This document shows positions 32,780 through 43,710 of a stretch of DNA of 64,000 bases, in pieces. The DNA comes from Piliocolobus tephrosceles (taxonomy: Eukaryota; Chordata; Mammalia; Primates; Cercopithecidae), in the NCBI RefSeq assembly GCF_002776525.5, contig NC_045443.1, positions 56,831,914-56,895,913 of the forward strand, read 5' to 3'. The translations under genes were made by a program, and so were the position numbers. The notes beneath the pieces are model-generated. The model had not been told where the DNA came from and made no database searches. It saw nothing but the letters and a program-made list of their open reading frames with translations. Position 1 is the first letter of the stretch. Every line of letters starts with the position of its first letter.

Positions 32780-35700
32780 TCTAAAAATATTAGTACAAAT
32801 TTTATAGATATTTGTCTAATATTTCACTTTTTCAAGGCATTATATTATATTAATTTACTATTTATTGTTTAGGATTTGTGTATCATCATTTATGCTTTGC
32901 TTATTAGGAAAGATACCCACTTGATGATATTAATTTCCATTGTTAACTTTTAAAAGGGCAATAGTCTTACCTGAGCATTTGAATAACTGTGACGAAAATT
33001 TAAATTGGGTCTGTAGATTTACTTGTTTCACAAGACATGAGAAAGAATGTTTGTCTTATACAAAATAAAGGAGATACTGTATTATGAAGTGAATTCTAAG
33101 CATATAGTTCATCAAAGTTTAGCACTAGAAGTGTTTTTATACACCACATAGTCCAACCACCTGTTTATGGCTGATACATGTGCATTTGGTATCTTTTCAT
33201 GAAAGGTATTTCTTCTAACTGGTATTGTGGAAATGGTGAGCAAGATCAAAGTTGGAATATTGTCTCTGTCCTTAAAGCTGTATACCCCTGAGAACTTGGC
33301 TTCTGCAAGCCGAGTCTTTCCTATTCTGTAAAATGGGGATGTTACCATTATCAAAGAGTGATTAAGAGGATTAGAATGCCCATTTTACTTTTAGATATCT
33401 TTGACTATTAGGTCATACTTATATTGAACAAAAATCTATCTCTCTGTAGTTCTAATCTATTCACTATAGTTCAGCATCCTGGGACCACATTAGGAAGCTG
33501 AAAATTATCTTAAAACTGAGTTTCCCACTGTATAATTTTTGGTGTTTATGCAGCAACCTGGCCTTTAACAACTCAAACAATGTCTTATTTTCCCCAAAGA
33601 TAATGATTGAATAACTACAGTTGCCAGGCAAGGGCATCTGGAAGTCTCCTGGACAAATTTGATCATCAGAGGAGTCCCATATGTCCCAGGAATGGGTCTG
33701 CTTTGGTATCCCTGCTGTGCTCAGGCGTGGGTTGGGAGGTGCCTGTGGGAAAAGTGGACTCCATGCAAATTCAACAATGGATTTCAGAGCTCAGCAGCTT
33801 GAGCTCTTGGCCAGTTATACTTCCTCTAGTTGTAGGCCTTTGAGGCACATGCTTAAGAACACCACATCATATTTGTCCATCTTAATTGTGTGTAAAAATA
33901 AAATTGCTAAAAGTTCTAGTGTAGTATTTGCTTTATAGAGTGAAAGATAAATGTAAATTTTGCTATGGGGAGATGGTAGCTAAAAGAAGCTACTACTTAT
34001 GCTTCTCTCTTACTCCCATGCAGAGCCCCCCTCACAAACACCCATGCTTCTTCCCTCAAAGTAAGATGATAAATTGAGCATGGCAACATTCCAAGACAAG
34101 CTCGGTATGATTTGCCTTTGCAGTATATCTTGGCTTTGCACCTCTTCATGGTTAATTTCCAGTACACCACTAAACAAATTATATTTTTTCAATGTTTATT
34201 GATTTTTCTTTCATCTTTGACTTCCTCAATTAGGAAAAGGGTAGGCTGTTAATGTCTCTATAACAAAGAAGTGAGAACAAGATTAGTGAACTCAATAATT
34301 TTGTTAAAGTTCTGAGATCAAAGCTTATTGTCCTAGTGTTCTCTTACTCATTTTCAGTATATGATGATGTAGGTCATTTCCTTAGATTCGATTCATGGAA
34401 CTGTATTACCCTTGCTTAGAGATTTTAAGTTACACTACTTATTAAGGAGTACCATAGAATTTCTTATGTCAACCATGAAAACAGCTATATACTGTAGCTG
34501 TAAATAGTGTTTACAGTTATATACATGTAGTTGTTTGCAACATGGCTTTTTAGAATCTGTCTTCAGTGACTTTCAAAGATCACCTTTGCTGGTTATGTAA
34601 ACTTAAAACAATGGATTTGCTTTTGGACATCTAAGAGTGTGATGCGGTGTCTCATGCCTGTCATTTACCAGCCAAAGAAATGTTACTCTTCAGCTTTGCC
34701 ACAATGCCCTCACATTCTTCAACCTTGAGTTAGTCAGCCACTTATCAGCTGATGTGATTTTACATTTTTTCCTTGATCATTAATCATTCACTTTAAGTTC
34801 TCCTTTTGTAGTGTTTGCCAGTTGCTTCCAAAACAAACATGCTTTCTGCGCTTAAGGAAAGGAAAAGCAAAAAGATTTAAAAGAAGATAGTAGATGGTTT
34901 CACAGTTATTTTGGCTTTATTACAAACGCCAACTACTATCATAAGGCAAGAACTAAGCTTGAGGTATTAATAAATATTTTATTCAAGGAACATTTTTTCA
35001 ACCCTAATGAGAATTTATAAACATGATTGGATGGGATGGTGCTGTTAAGTTAAAGGGAGAGACTCTCTCTCCTAAGAGAATAGATTATTTGGTGATTTTC
35101 TGAAAATTTGAGTGTGGGTTTACATAGTTTTAAATATTCCTTTTAGATTTACTGTGGTTTCTAAAACAATCTCTTGTTTTAGAAGGACATTTATTTATTT
35201 TGTGAAATAAATTAATAAAATTACATATGTCAGCTGACATAATTTTTCACTTTTATTATTCTGTAGATAATAATCAACCAGGTGTAAACATGAGTAATAT
35301 ATTTCCCCTATTACATCATACATTCCTAGCCCTTTGAATAAGCACCTTTGCAAAAATATATTTCATTTCTGTCTTGATTAAAATTTGTTTCATGAGTTGG
35401 AAGAGATCATGAACCCTGGGTAATGCATTTTGGTTGTAACTAAAATTCTTAAGTCAATTAATTATGAGTTACGCCAGACATGGAACTTTATGACACCCAG
35501 GGTATTCTATTAAAATAGCAGTATTGAAGTAGCTGCTGGCCCTTTCTAAAAAGTATGGCCATTTAAATCACCTAAATAATGATCTTTGAAATTACAGAAT
35601 TAAAAATACCACGTTATTTCCTACCTGATAATTGGATGAGAAATTAGACATTAACCTAGCCTTCGAAAGGCCTAGAGATTCCTTTTTTTTTTTTCTTTCC

Positions 35701-37126
35701 TGTTCCTTCTTATTTGTGTTAATTTTATTTTCAGGAAAACAGATCAAGGAATTTCTCTTAGTTTATGAACCTTTCTAGAAAAGTAAATATAGCTTATGCT
35801 TTTGCTATTGGTTTTATATTAAAGAAATTATGCAAAAGTTGCCTTTTATTAGAAGTAAAAGTCTTTGTGGAACTTATCTGTGATTTACACATGCATGCTT
35901 CAGAAGGTCAGGTATTCTAACTTTTGTACAAGGTAAAAGTTACTTGGAATATGGAAAGGCATGCCAAAACAAATAGAAAACATTTTATTTCATTTCAGCT
36001 ACCTTTCTTTTTTAAAAATCTTTATTTGGTAGACATGATTTACATATCAGCTCTCAAACATAACTTTTAAAGTTTGCTCCTGTTTTAAAAGAATAAAGTC
36101 ACTCTTTAAGACAAATGAACTTTTACTGCCCTATATTTGCAGAACAAAATACTGTAAACTAAAATTAACTGTGATATTCTAATGTTGTAGAGAAAAACCA
36201 GGGAATTTCTAAAGTCATGTTGTTAAAACAAATTTTTAGTTGAGAAATAAAAAAGAGAAAGAAAACTTCCTTAACTAATGATTCTCAAATATTAGTAATA
36301 TTATTTTATTTCACATGAGAATCAAAATGTGGGAGATCTCACTTGTTAGGTACAAGGTAAGAAATATAATTACACAGACAAAAATGGATCACAGCAAATA
36401 ATAGCAATTTGTCACCATATCTATACATGAAATAAATTCAAAATTATATAATTTTAGTGGTAGTTACTGAATCAGAAAGAGTAAGATGTTATGTTTTAAA
36501 AATATTTACTATATAAAGTTGAATTATTGTGGCATAATAATACTGGGAATTTTGTGAAGTATATCTTAATATTGATTCTAAATTCAAATGAATTTATTGT
36601 TATAAGGAGATATTTTGCATGTAAAATTCACAAGTTTTTGTGTAATTTTTATTAAATTACAATGTATATATATGGTCTGCTTATTATAGTTTTGGAATTT
36701 ACAAAGTAAACAATTGATTATGAACCTAAAATTCCTTCCATTTTAAACTACAATGTCAAGGTTCTCCGGTTAAATCACGTAACATTACAAGTGCTATCAA
36801 AATGACCTCAGACTATTTCTGTTCTGTTTTCTTTGGCCTTGATCATGTGATATTTTTTATACTTTAAAAACCTTTGCACTGCACTATGCTACTGTAGAAC
36901 AATCTGATTTTTCTTGATTACATCTCAAAGTTGATTATATTGGTTTAATAATAAGATAAATATAAGAATTTGTAAACTTAAATATCTTATTTTTAAAATA
37001 AAGAATCAGCAGGGATCTAATGTTTATTCATCTATATATTCTAATTTTTACTGTATTAAGTAGCAATATTAATATTAATTAGTGTCATTATTAATAATTA
37101 TATTTTAATCAACTATTATGGAGTAA
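32780..37126. other. Repeat-poor AT-rich DNA
   Basis: About 4.3 kb with very little recognisable. A possible MIR scrap lies at 33300-33378 ('tctgtaaaatggggatgtta'). The two overlapping plus frames at 33607-33938 (78 and 85 codons) lie in slightly GC-richer DNA but carry no domain. Low repeat content over this length is mildly unusual beside the rest of the window. Confidence 0.5.
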
Positions 37127-37345
37127 CATAATTATAACATAGGGTTAGTGGTGATGCAAATGAATTTAACTAAATAATCTGTATGTAAAGGAGTCTTTAA
37201 ATAGAACTTTGGAGCTTTAAGAGAAGAGTTAATAGTCGTTATTTATAGTTAATGTTATTAATTAACTATTAATAACAATTATTACAATCAATAATAATTA
37301 TTCATTCAACAATTGTTATTAATAACAATAATAGCAATTATTATT
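37060..37345. repeat. ATT/TAA-rich tract with palindromes, split by a 100-bp segment
   Basis: Dense TAA/ATT repeats at 37063-37110 and 37226-37345 flank the segment 37127-37226, which is duplicated elsewhere. Includes an 18-bp perfect palindrome, ATTGTTATTAATAACAAT, at 37312-37329. Confidence 0.8.
37127..37226 (+). repeat. Local duplication, copy 1
   Basis: 'cataattataacatagggtt', 'agtggtgatgcaaatgaatt', 'taactaaataatctgtatg' and 'ggagctttaagagaag' recur in the same order at 37914-38011. By eye the copies differ at roughly one base in eight, with a 2-bp length difference in the 'ctgtatgtaaag/ctgtttaaag' part. Confidence 0.9.
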
Positions 37346-37687
37346 CATGTTGTTATCATTTCATTGCCAAACACTGTATGTATTGGTATTTTACAAATGT
37401 TAACTAGCTTAATTCAGTAGTCAAATTTTTGGGGTAAATACTAGTATATCCTTTGTTTTCAAGTAAAGAAGTTGGACAGAGAAGTGAAAAACTTGTTTCA
37501 AGGTTCATTTCATCAAAGAACATACAAGAACTGATGATTAAACATTGGTTATATTTTTATAATATTTCTGATGTATTGTTAAACCTTAGATGCGTCACTG
37601 AAATTTTGCTCAATTTTTAATTAAGACATTTAATATAAATAGAATTTTAGTGTATTTATGTAAAAAATTTCAAGATATTACTTTATA

Positions 37688-37730
37688 AACACACACACAT
37701 ATGCATGCGCACACACACACTCACATACAT
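37688..37730. repeat. (CA)n interrupted microsatellite
   Basis: acacacacatatgcatgcgc then acacacacactcacatac. Alternating purine-pyrimidine throughout most of its length. Confidence 0.9.
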
Positions 37731-37913
37731 ATTTTTGTACCAAAAATGGAGGGAAACATCACTCAAAAGCTAAAAACAAGCTATTGGTTTGAAATCCCAA
37801 AGATGCTGGACTGAAATGAGTCTCTCTGATGTTTTGGCAGGAAATCCTCTACAACTTGAGAAATTTTACTTGGGACAGAAAATATAAGGGCAGGCACAAA
37901 TAAAGGCAGGTGC

Positions 37914-38011
37914 CATAATTATAACATAGGGCTAGTGGTGATGTGAACAAATTTAACTAAATAATCTGTTTAAAGGGGCCTTTAAATAAAACCTTGGAGC
38001 TTTAAAAGAAG
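37914..38011 (+). repeat. Local duplication, copy 2
   Basis: Second copy of the segment at 37127-37226, about 787 bp downstream in direct orientation. This copy is not embedded in TAA repeats, so it is the more likely source. Confidence 0.9.
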
Positions 38012-38399
38012 GTAAATAGCATTTTCAGCCAGTGCAATAGAAAGCTATATGTTATTAAGTCTTTCAGGTATGAAGTTGGATATATTTTCCATTTTTCTAA
38101 ACATGCATAAAAATATTTAGATGGTTACCATATTCTTTGATTCTTCTAGGAGTCAATCTTAAGATGTGATGCTTTCATGTGAAACCTGAAACAAGGTGAT
38201 CTGGGGAACCAAAGACTCTAGGACTCTTGGTGCCAACAGAGCTACTCTGTGAGTATCCTTGGTGTGTAATGATGCTTTCTTCCATCTAGCTGTTGTAAGT
38301 CATGCTGTTTATGCAATTAGTAAATCTTACTGTGAATGGTAATATTGACATGACTACTGTTTTAGTTCATTTTCTAAAATAGGACATATCCTAAACTTG

Positions 38400-38560
38400 G
38401 TACTTTTAGCTTCTAGTGTCTTCATGATCCAATATACTGTGTGATCTTGGTCAAGAGACTAAGTCTCAGTTTCTCTGTATATAAAAAGAAGCTAAATATA
38501 AACTTCCTTCATTAAAATGATTATAAAAGTAGTAAATGATAAAGTTTCAATAATAATAAT
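38400..38560 (+). repeat. MIR SINE fragment, plus strand
   Basis: 'atactgtgtgatcttggtca' then 'agagactaagtctcagtttc' and 'tctgtatataaaaagaagct' correspond to the core of MIR; the 3' part is weak. Confidence 0.65.
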
Positions 38561-38754
38561 AGAATTATATTCTATTTTTATTACTAACATGAATTCTGGT
38601 TTTAAAATTAACGAGAAAGCTAGAGATATATACTTTTAGTTATTTACCTTTATCATTGGCACTTTTTAAAAAAACTACATTTTGAACAAAAATGATCATA
38701 CTGGGTTTTTTTACATTCATATTTTGTCTGCAAAGGGCTTATCATTCACGAAGT

Positions 38755-38916
38755 TTTCACACTCATGATTCAATCTGATTTAATCCTTCATACAATCTTG
38801 GTTTAAAGCAGGTCAGGGATTTTAATCTTCACTGTGCAGATGAGAAAACTGATAACTGATGCTCAGCATTGTGTCTTGCTGAAGACTGCATAACTTGTAA
38901 GGGACTTAAAATTCAA
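38755..38916 (-). repeat. MIR SINE, minus strand
   Basis: 'aatcttcactgtgcagatga' then 'gaaaactgataactgatgct', and 'gactgcataacttgtaaggg' match reverse-complement MIR. Directly followed by a small tandem duplication. Confidence 0.7.
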
Positions 38917-38975
38917 TGTTCTTATAACTAGTCTATACTATTTTCTCTAGACTGTTCTTATAACTAGTCTATACT
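38917..38975. repeat. 36-bp-period tandem duplication
   Basis: tgttcttataactagtctat at 38917 recurs exactly at 38953 ('act' following in each). The intervening 13 bp are single copy in the second unit. Confidence 0.9.
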
Positions 38976-39211
38976 CTTTCAAATAAATGTAAGCAACTGT
39001 ATTCAATTGGTCAAATTTCTATTTTTGCATTGGATTGCTACATATTTTAACTAGTTTATAAGAGTAATATGATAAATTTACAAAGTTATATTACCTGTTT
39101 GTTGCGAACAATTCCTAGACCAACTGTATGCCTGTATTCTGTCTTCTACCTCTGTTGTATCATGTACTCTGTCTTCTACCTCAAGTTCATGAACAAATCT
39201 TGGTATATCTA
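38976..39211. other. Unassigned DNA
   Basis: Nothing recognised. 'ctgtcttctacctc' is present twice at 39137-39182, a minor local repeat. Confidence 0.5.
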
Positions 39212-39668
39212 TGTAGTAAACAGAATAATGGACCCCCACATCTTAAACGCTGCCACTTCAGAATATTATGTTACATAGTAAGGGGAGAATTAAGGTTGCA
39301 GATGGAATTAAGGTTGCTAATCAGGTGACTTTGAAATTATCCCTGATTATGTGCATGGGCCCAGTGTAATCACCAGGATCCTTACAAATGAAAGAGAGAA
39401 GGCAGCATGAAAGATTCTCAGTCCAACCTTGACGGTTTGTTGATGTAGGAATGCAGCCAGAAGCCAAGGAATGCCAGTGGTGGCTTTCAGAGTATGGAAA
39501 AGCAAGGAAACAGATTCTGTCCTAAACCTTCCACTCACACCTTGATTTTAGCCCAGTGAGACCCATTTCAGACTTCTGACCTCTGAAATTGTAAGATAAT
39601 AAATCTGTGCTGCTTTAAGCCATTGTATTTGTGGTTGTTTGTTACAGCAGCAACGGAAAAAGAATACA
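39212..39668 (+). mobile_element. MLT1-type MaLR LTR (MLT1C/D-like), plus strand
   Basis: 'aataatggacccccacatct', 'gaatattatgttacatagta', 'tgcatgggcccagtgtaatc' then 'accaggatccttacaaat', 'cagaagccaaggaatgccag', 'ttagcccagtgagacccatt' then 'tcagacttctgacctc', 'taagataataaatctgtgct' (polyadenylation region), and end 'cagcagcaacggaaaaagaa' then 'taca'. Well preserved in order over about 457 bp. The flanking 5 bp do not match. Confidence 0.9.
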
Positions 39669-39879
39669 GCTCAACACTGTGAAATTATGGAGAGCCTCAG
39701 AGTAGAAACAGTGGTTTATGCCAAGAGGTTATTAGGTTAGCTGTAGGGGTATTTGGTGCTTTGATTGAATTTTTTGTTCCACGTTAAGTATGATCATAGG
39801 GCTAGGTTGTAATATGTCATATGGTTCCTTTTGGATACGTAGTTTGCTAAGAGAATCAGCTTACCCCTGCCTGTTCTCA

Positions 39880-40118
39880 TTAAGAGTACAAAATATAGAC
39901 CTTGGAGCGTTTGGGTTCAAATACTGCCTCTGATGCTTACTAATTATAATCTTTTTGAGCATCAGTTTTTTCATCTGTAAAATGAGGACAATACAAGTTC
40001 TTTATAGGGCTGTTGTGAGAATTAACTATTAGTTTGTGTTAAGTGCTGAAAATACTATTAATACTTGGCATATTGTAGGGACTAATTAAGTGGTAGCTAT
40101 TATTATTACTAAATTATT
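39880..40118 (+). repeat. MIR SINE, plus strand
   Basis: 'gagcgtttgggttcaaatac' then 'tgcctctgatgcttactaat', 'cagttttttcatctgtaaaa' then 'tgaggacaatacaagt', 'gggctgttgtgagaattaac' and 'acttggcatattgtagggac' match MIR along most of its length. Confidence 0.85.
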
Positions 40119-42186
40119 CCTCAAATACTGTATTTTCTAGATTCATTTTCTTTATTCAGATATAGATAGGAAAGTATCCAAAACTTTGGGATGAGCGCCT
40201 TTGTGGTAGAGGCATTTTAGTATAATTATGTGAATTTTGTAATTTGTAATTTTACTTAACTATTTAAAACCTTTCATGCTTTGAAATACCTCTTCTTTGT
40301 CTGTTGTCATCATCATAGATATGTAGATGAAGCAAATTTGTATATTCTATAATAATTCATTTCATTGACTTTACTTATTGTTCTGTCTTAGCTGTTTTAT
40401 AATTGTGAGTCTTTAGGTTAGTTTTGATGTTACTACTTCAGCATGCAAATATCTTGGTAGTAGGGAAAGTATGCAGCACCCTGTAATAAGAGATCCTAGA
40501 TTAAAAATATTTCACAAGTGAGAAAAACCTAATCTGAATGGAGTTTTCAAAGACATTGTTGAGAGAGGAGTCTCTTAAGGGGATACATAGAAATGACTAC
40601 TTTGGTCAGTGCCTCATTCTCTGTGTTTGACAGTGGTGATGGGTCTGCTTTAGGCCTGGTGGGAGCATATATTTGATCAGTCTTTTAGGCCTTCACCACA
40701 GTGGCTATATCCCAAAGGACAATGTATTAATTAATTCAACCAACATGTGTTACATACCTCCTAATGCCAATAAACAAATAATGTCTGTTCAAGATGTTTC
40801 CAGCATAGTGGGGAAGAACCAATGATCCCTGAAGTAGCAAAGATTCTAGCAGTCTAGTTAGGCAGGGTGGTAAGACCTGTTTACTCTTTCTCGCTACCCA
40901 CACACAAAAGCCAGTTGCAGCATGCCATGATTTCTTATGCAGTTTTAAAACGCGCATTGCTCTTACAAAACAGTTTGTCTGTGCCTGTCTTTTGACACCC
41001 TAGGTTTTCTCTAGTACGAGGAAAAACAAAACAAAATACATTCCTTATACAGACACCTGAAATACATGGAATCCCTTTAAATTGGATATTTAAAAACTAT
41101 AATCACAGGCCTGTTGAGTCTGTGGTTAAGAAACAGATATCAATAATCACATGGTATGTTTTAGTAAAATGAGATTTCTCTTTTTCCTCAAATATGTGTG
41201 GTATCTTTGTGGTGCTTTTCAATCAATTCCTTCGATTTTCATTTTACAGTCTTACTACTCCCACACTTAACTAATTGGCATCTCATTTACCTGGATAAAG
41301 CTAAAAATCGCAGAAAATTAGGAGGGGCTTTCCCCAAGGCACTCAACTATATGGAAATAGGTGTATCTTTGGGTAGCCTTGGAGAGCTGTTTGTACATGG
41401 AAGCTACAAAGGATATCACTGTTTCTTCCCTATGTTTTCACTTGAATCCAGCAGTTAACAGAAGGGTAGCAGAGAAAAATAGGAACTATTTGACCAAAAA
41501 AATCACTGCCATGAGTTAGTGGAAGGTTTCAAGTGAATTATGTGCCAAATACCTTGCCATGCCTTCTATGCCTTTCTGTGCCTTTCTACCTTGAAATTGC
41601 ATCAATAAATCAGTACAGAGGTAAACTGAGCATGCCCGGCTGTTCATATATCCTCCCTAATATTCCAGTAAGCCTCTCACTGTGTCCTCATTTCTTTTAC
41701 ATAGACTATGGATTGTGTGGGTTGGTATAAATGCTAACAATCAAATAATTAGGCTTTTTCTTTCATGTTGAGTTGGCCAGATTTACATATTTGGCAGTAT
41801 CTTAAACTTAGGAACGTTTTTAAATGTTCAGTCTTCTTCATTCATAACATGGTTCAGAAATAATGAATTGAGAGTTTCTGAAATAATCAGTCAAATGTGG
41901 TAATGTGTCTATAAAAATATGGTTAAAATGAGTATAAATGGTTTTAGACACAGGGAAACATTTCTGTGATACTGTCTTGATAATTAAAATCTTAACATTA
42001 CTTAACAGCTTTATGATGTGACAGCAGGTGCCTAGAGTAGGTAGTTTTATTATTTTGGCTCATACCTTTAGCTTATGTGAATGTATGTGGTGATCAATTA
42101 AATTATGCAAGATTTTATAATATATGACATTGCTAATACTACTTTATAACTCTATTTTAGCTTTGACAATTCTGGTTTTAAAATAT
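40119..42186. other. Unassigned AT-rich DNA
   Basis: Nothing firmly recognised. A scrap at 40735-40810 ('ttcaaccaacatgtgttaca') resembles the old repeat at 25805-25995. Frames at 40736-41730 of 65-86 codons have no domain. Confidence 0.5.
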
Positions 42187-42231
42187 GCACACACAAACAG
42201 ACACACACACACACTCACACACACATATATA
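42187..42231. repeat. (CA)n interrupted microsatellite
   Basis: gcacacacaaacagacacac then acacacacactcacacacac and atatat. Confidence 0.93.
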
Positions 42232-43504
42232 GCCTCCCACCATGGGAAAGTGAATATTTAATAAATGTTCTTAATGCATTTAGCAGGTATGAGTGCATAT
42301 TTCTTACATGCATATATTGTGCAGTGGTAAAATCTGGGCTTTTAGTGTGCCCATAACTCAAGTGGTGAACATTGTATCCAATAGGTAATTTCTCAACCCT
42401 CATCCTCCTCCTAGCTTCCCACCTTTTGTAGCCTCCAATGTCTATTATTATAACGAGTGACTATTTGAGAAAAGAAAAGCTGCCTTATTTATCCCAGCAT
42501 CCCGCCTGTACATAATATAATGGGTTTTGTGGCTAGCTACTCACTATATGTTGGTTAAATTAGTTATTTAATTAAACACAAGGAAAAAATATATTCAGCT
42601 AGTCCCTTTGATTCATCTCTTTAATTCTTAAAATTGATGCTGAACTGGAGAATATTGCTTGGATATATGGTCAAATGGGTTTTCTCATTTGAACTTATCA
42701 TGAAAACTTAGGCTTTCCCTTGTATGGGAAGAACCTGCTCTAGTAAAATTATCATACAGTGTAGACCAGATCAGGATCTGTCTCCTCTGTAGGAAGACAT
42801 ATCTGGAAAAGGGAGAGCCCAGAATATTGCTGCAACAAGCTTGCTTATTTTTTTCTTGAAAATTCAGCTATCAAATGTGGAGTGGATTGAAGTGTTATTT
42901 TAACAGTAGTGTCTGCATTAGGAAATATGAGGCCAGTATGTAGGTGAGAAGCCTGGGGGTTAGAGAGGTTAGCTAATTTGTTCAAGATGAGAAGTAGAGT
43001 ATAGGTTTTACCCAACTCTTCTAATACTAAATCAAGCTGCTTTCTTGTCGTTGTTTTATTTTGTGGTTTTTGTTTTTGCTTTTGCTTCTTCTTTTTTTCT
43101 AAGAGGCCTTTAAATAATCCTTTTTTAAAAAGAATCCTTTAGATATTTTTTTAAAACATCTTTTTTAAAAAGAATTTTATGCTGCATCATAGTAGTAATA
43201 ACTGGTGCTTCCCGGGGGAATGAAGTTTAGTGAACAGGCTGAGGTCTGTCACAGTGCCAGTCCAGGGCAAAAGAGGTCCATGGCCTCCATCTGCTGCTGA
43301 GGAGAACACCAAGAAAGTCTAGTCCCCATGGGGACCCCAGAGGGTAAGAAAAGCATTGAAGCCATGGGACTTTAACTTCTAGGGCACGGTTATGGTTTCT
43401 ATAAACTGTCTTTGCCATGTCATTTTATATTGCTTTTTAAATTGTTATATTCTGACATCATCATATGGAGGTTTTATACTTTTATTTAAAATAGCTTAAA
43501 ATCC
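42232..43504. other. Unassigned DNA
   Basis: Mostly nothing recognised. 42915-43040 ('aagcctgggggttagagagg' then 'ttagctaatttgttcaag') may be a decayed MIR on the minus strand. A 15-bp direct repeat ttttttaaaaagaat occurs at 43121-43135 and 43161-43175. Confidence 0.45.
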
Positions 43505-43710
43505 CAGTCTGGACAACATAGCCAGACCTTGTCTCTACAAAAAATTTTTAAAAATTATCCAGAGGTAGTGGCATGTATCTGTAGTCCCACCTACTGAGGA
43601 GGCTGAAGCAGGCTAGTTTGAGCCCAGGAGTTCAAGGCTGCAGTGAGCTTTGATTGCCACTGCACTCCATCCTGCGTGAAAGAGTGAGACCCTGTCACAA
43701 AATTGAAAAA
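43505..43710 (+). mobile_element. 5'-truncated AluJ, plus strand
   Basis: Starts within the left arm at 'cagtctggacaacatagcca', then 'gaccttgtctctacaaaaaa', 'gtggcatgtatctgtagtcc', 'gaggctgaagcaggctagtt', 'tttgattgccactgcactcc' and an A-rich tail with TAAAA units. The 5' third of the element is missing. High divergence fits AluJ. Confidence 0.9.

Noticed and set aside
34638..34662. Short Alu-like phrase ('gatgcggtgtctcatgcctg')
   Set aside because: Only about 25 bp match and the flanks do not continue as Alu.
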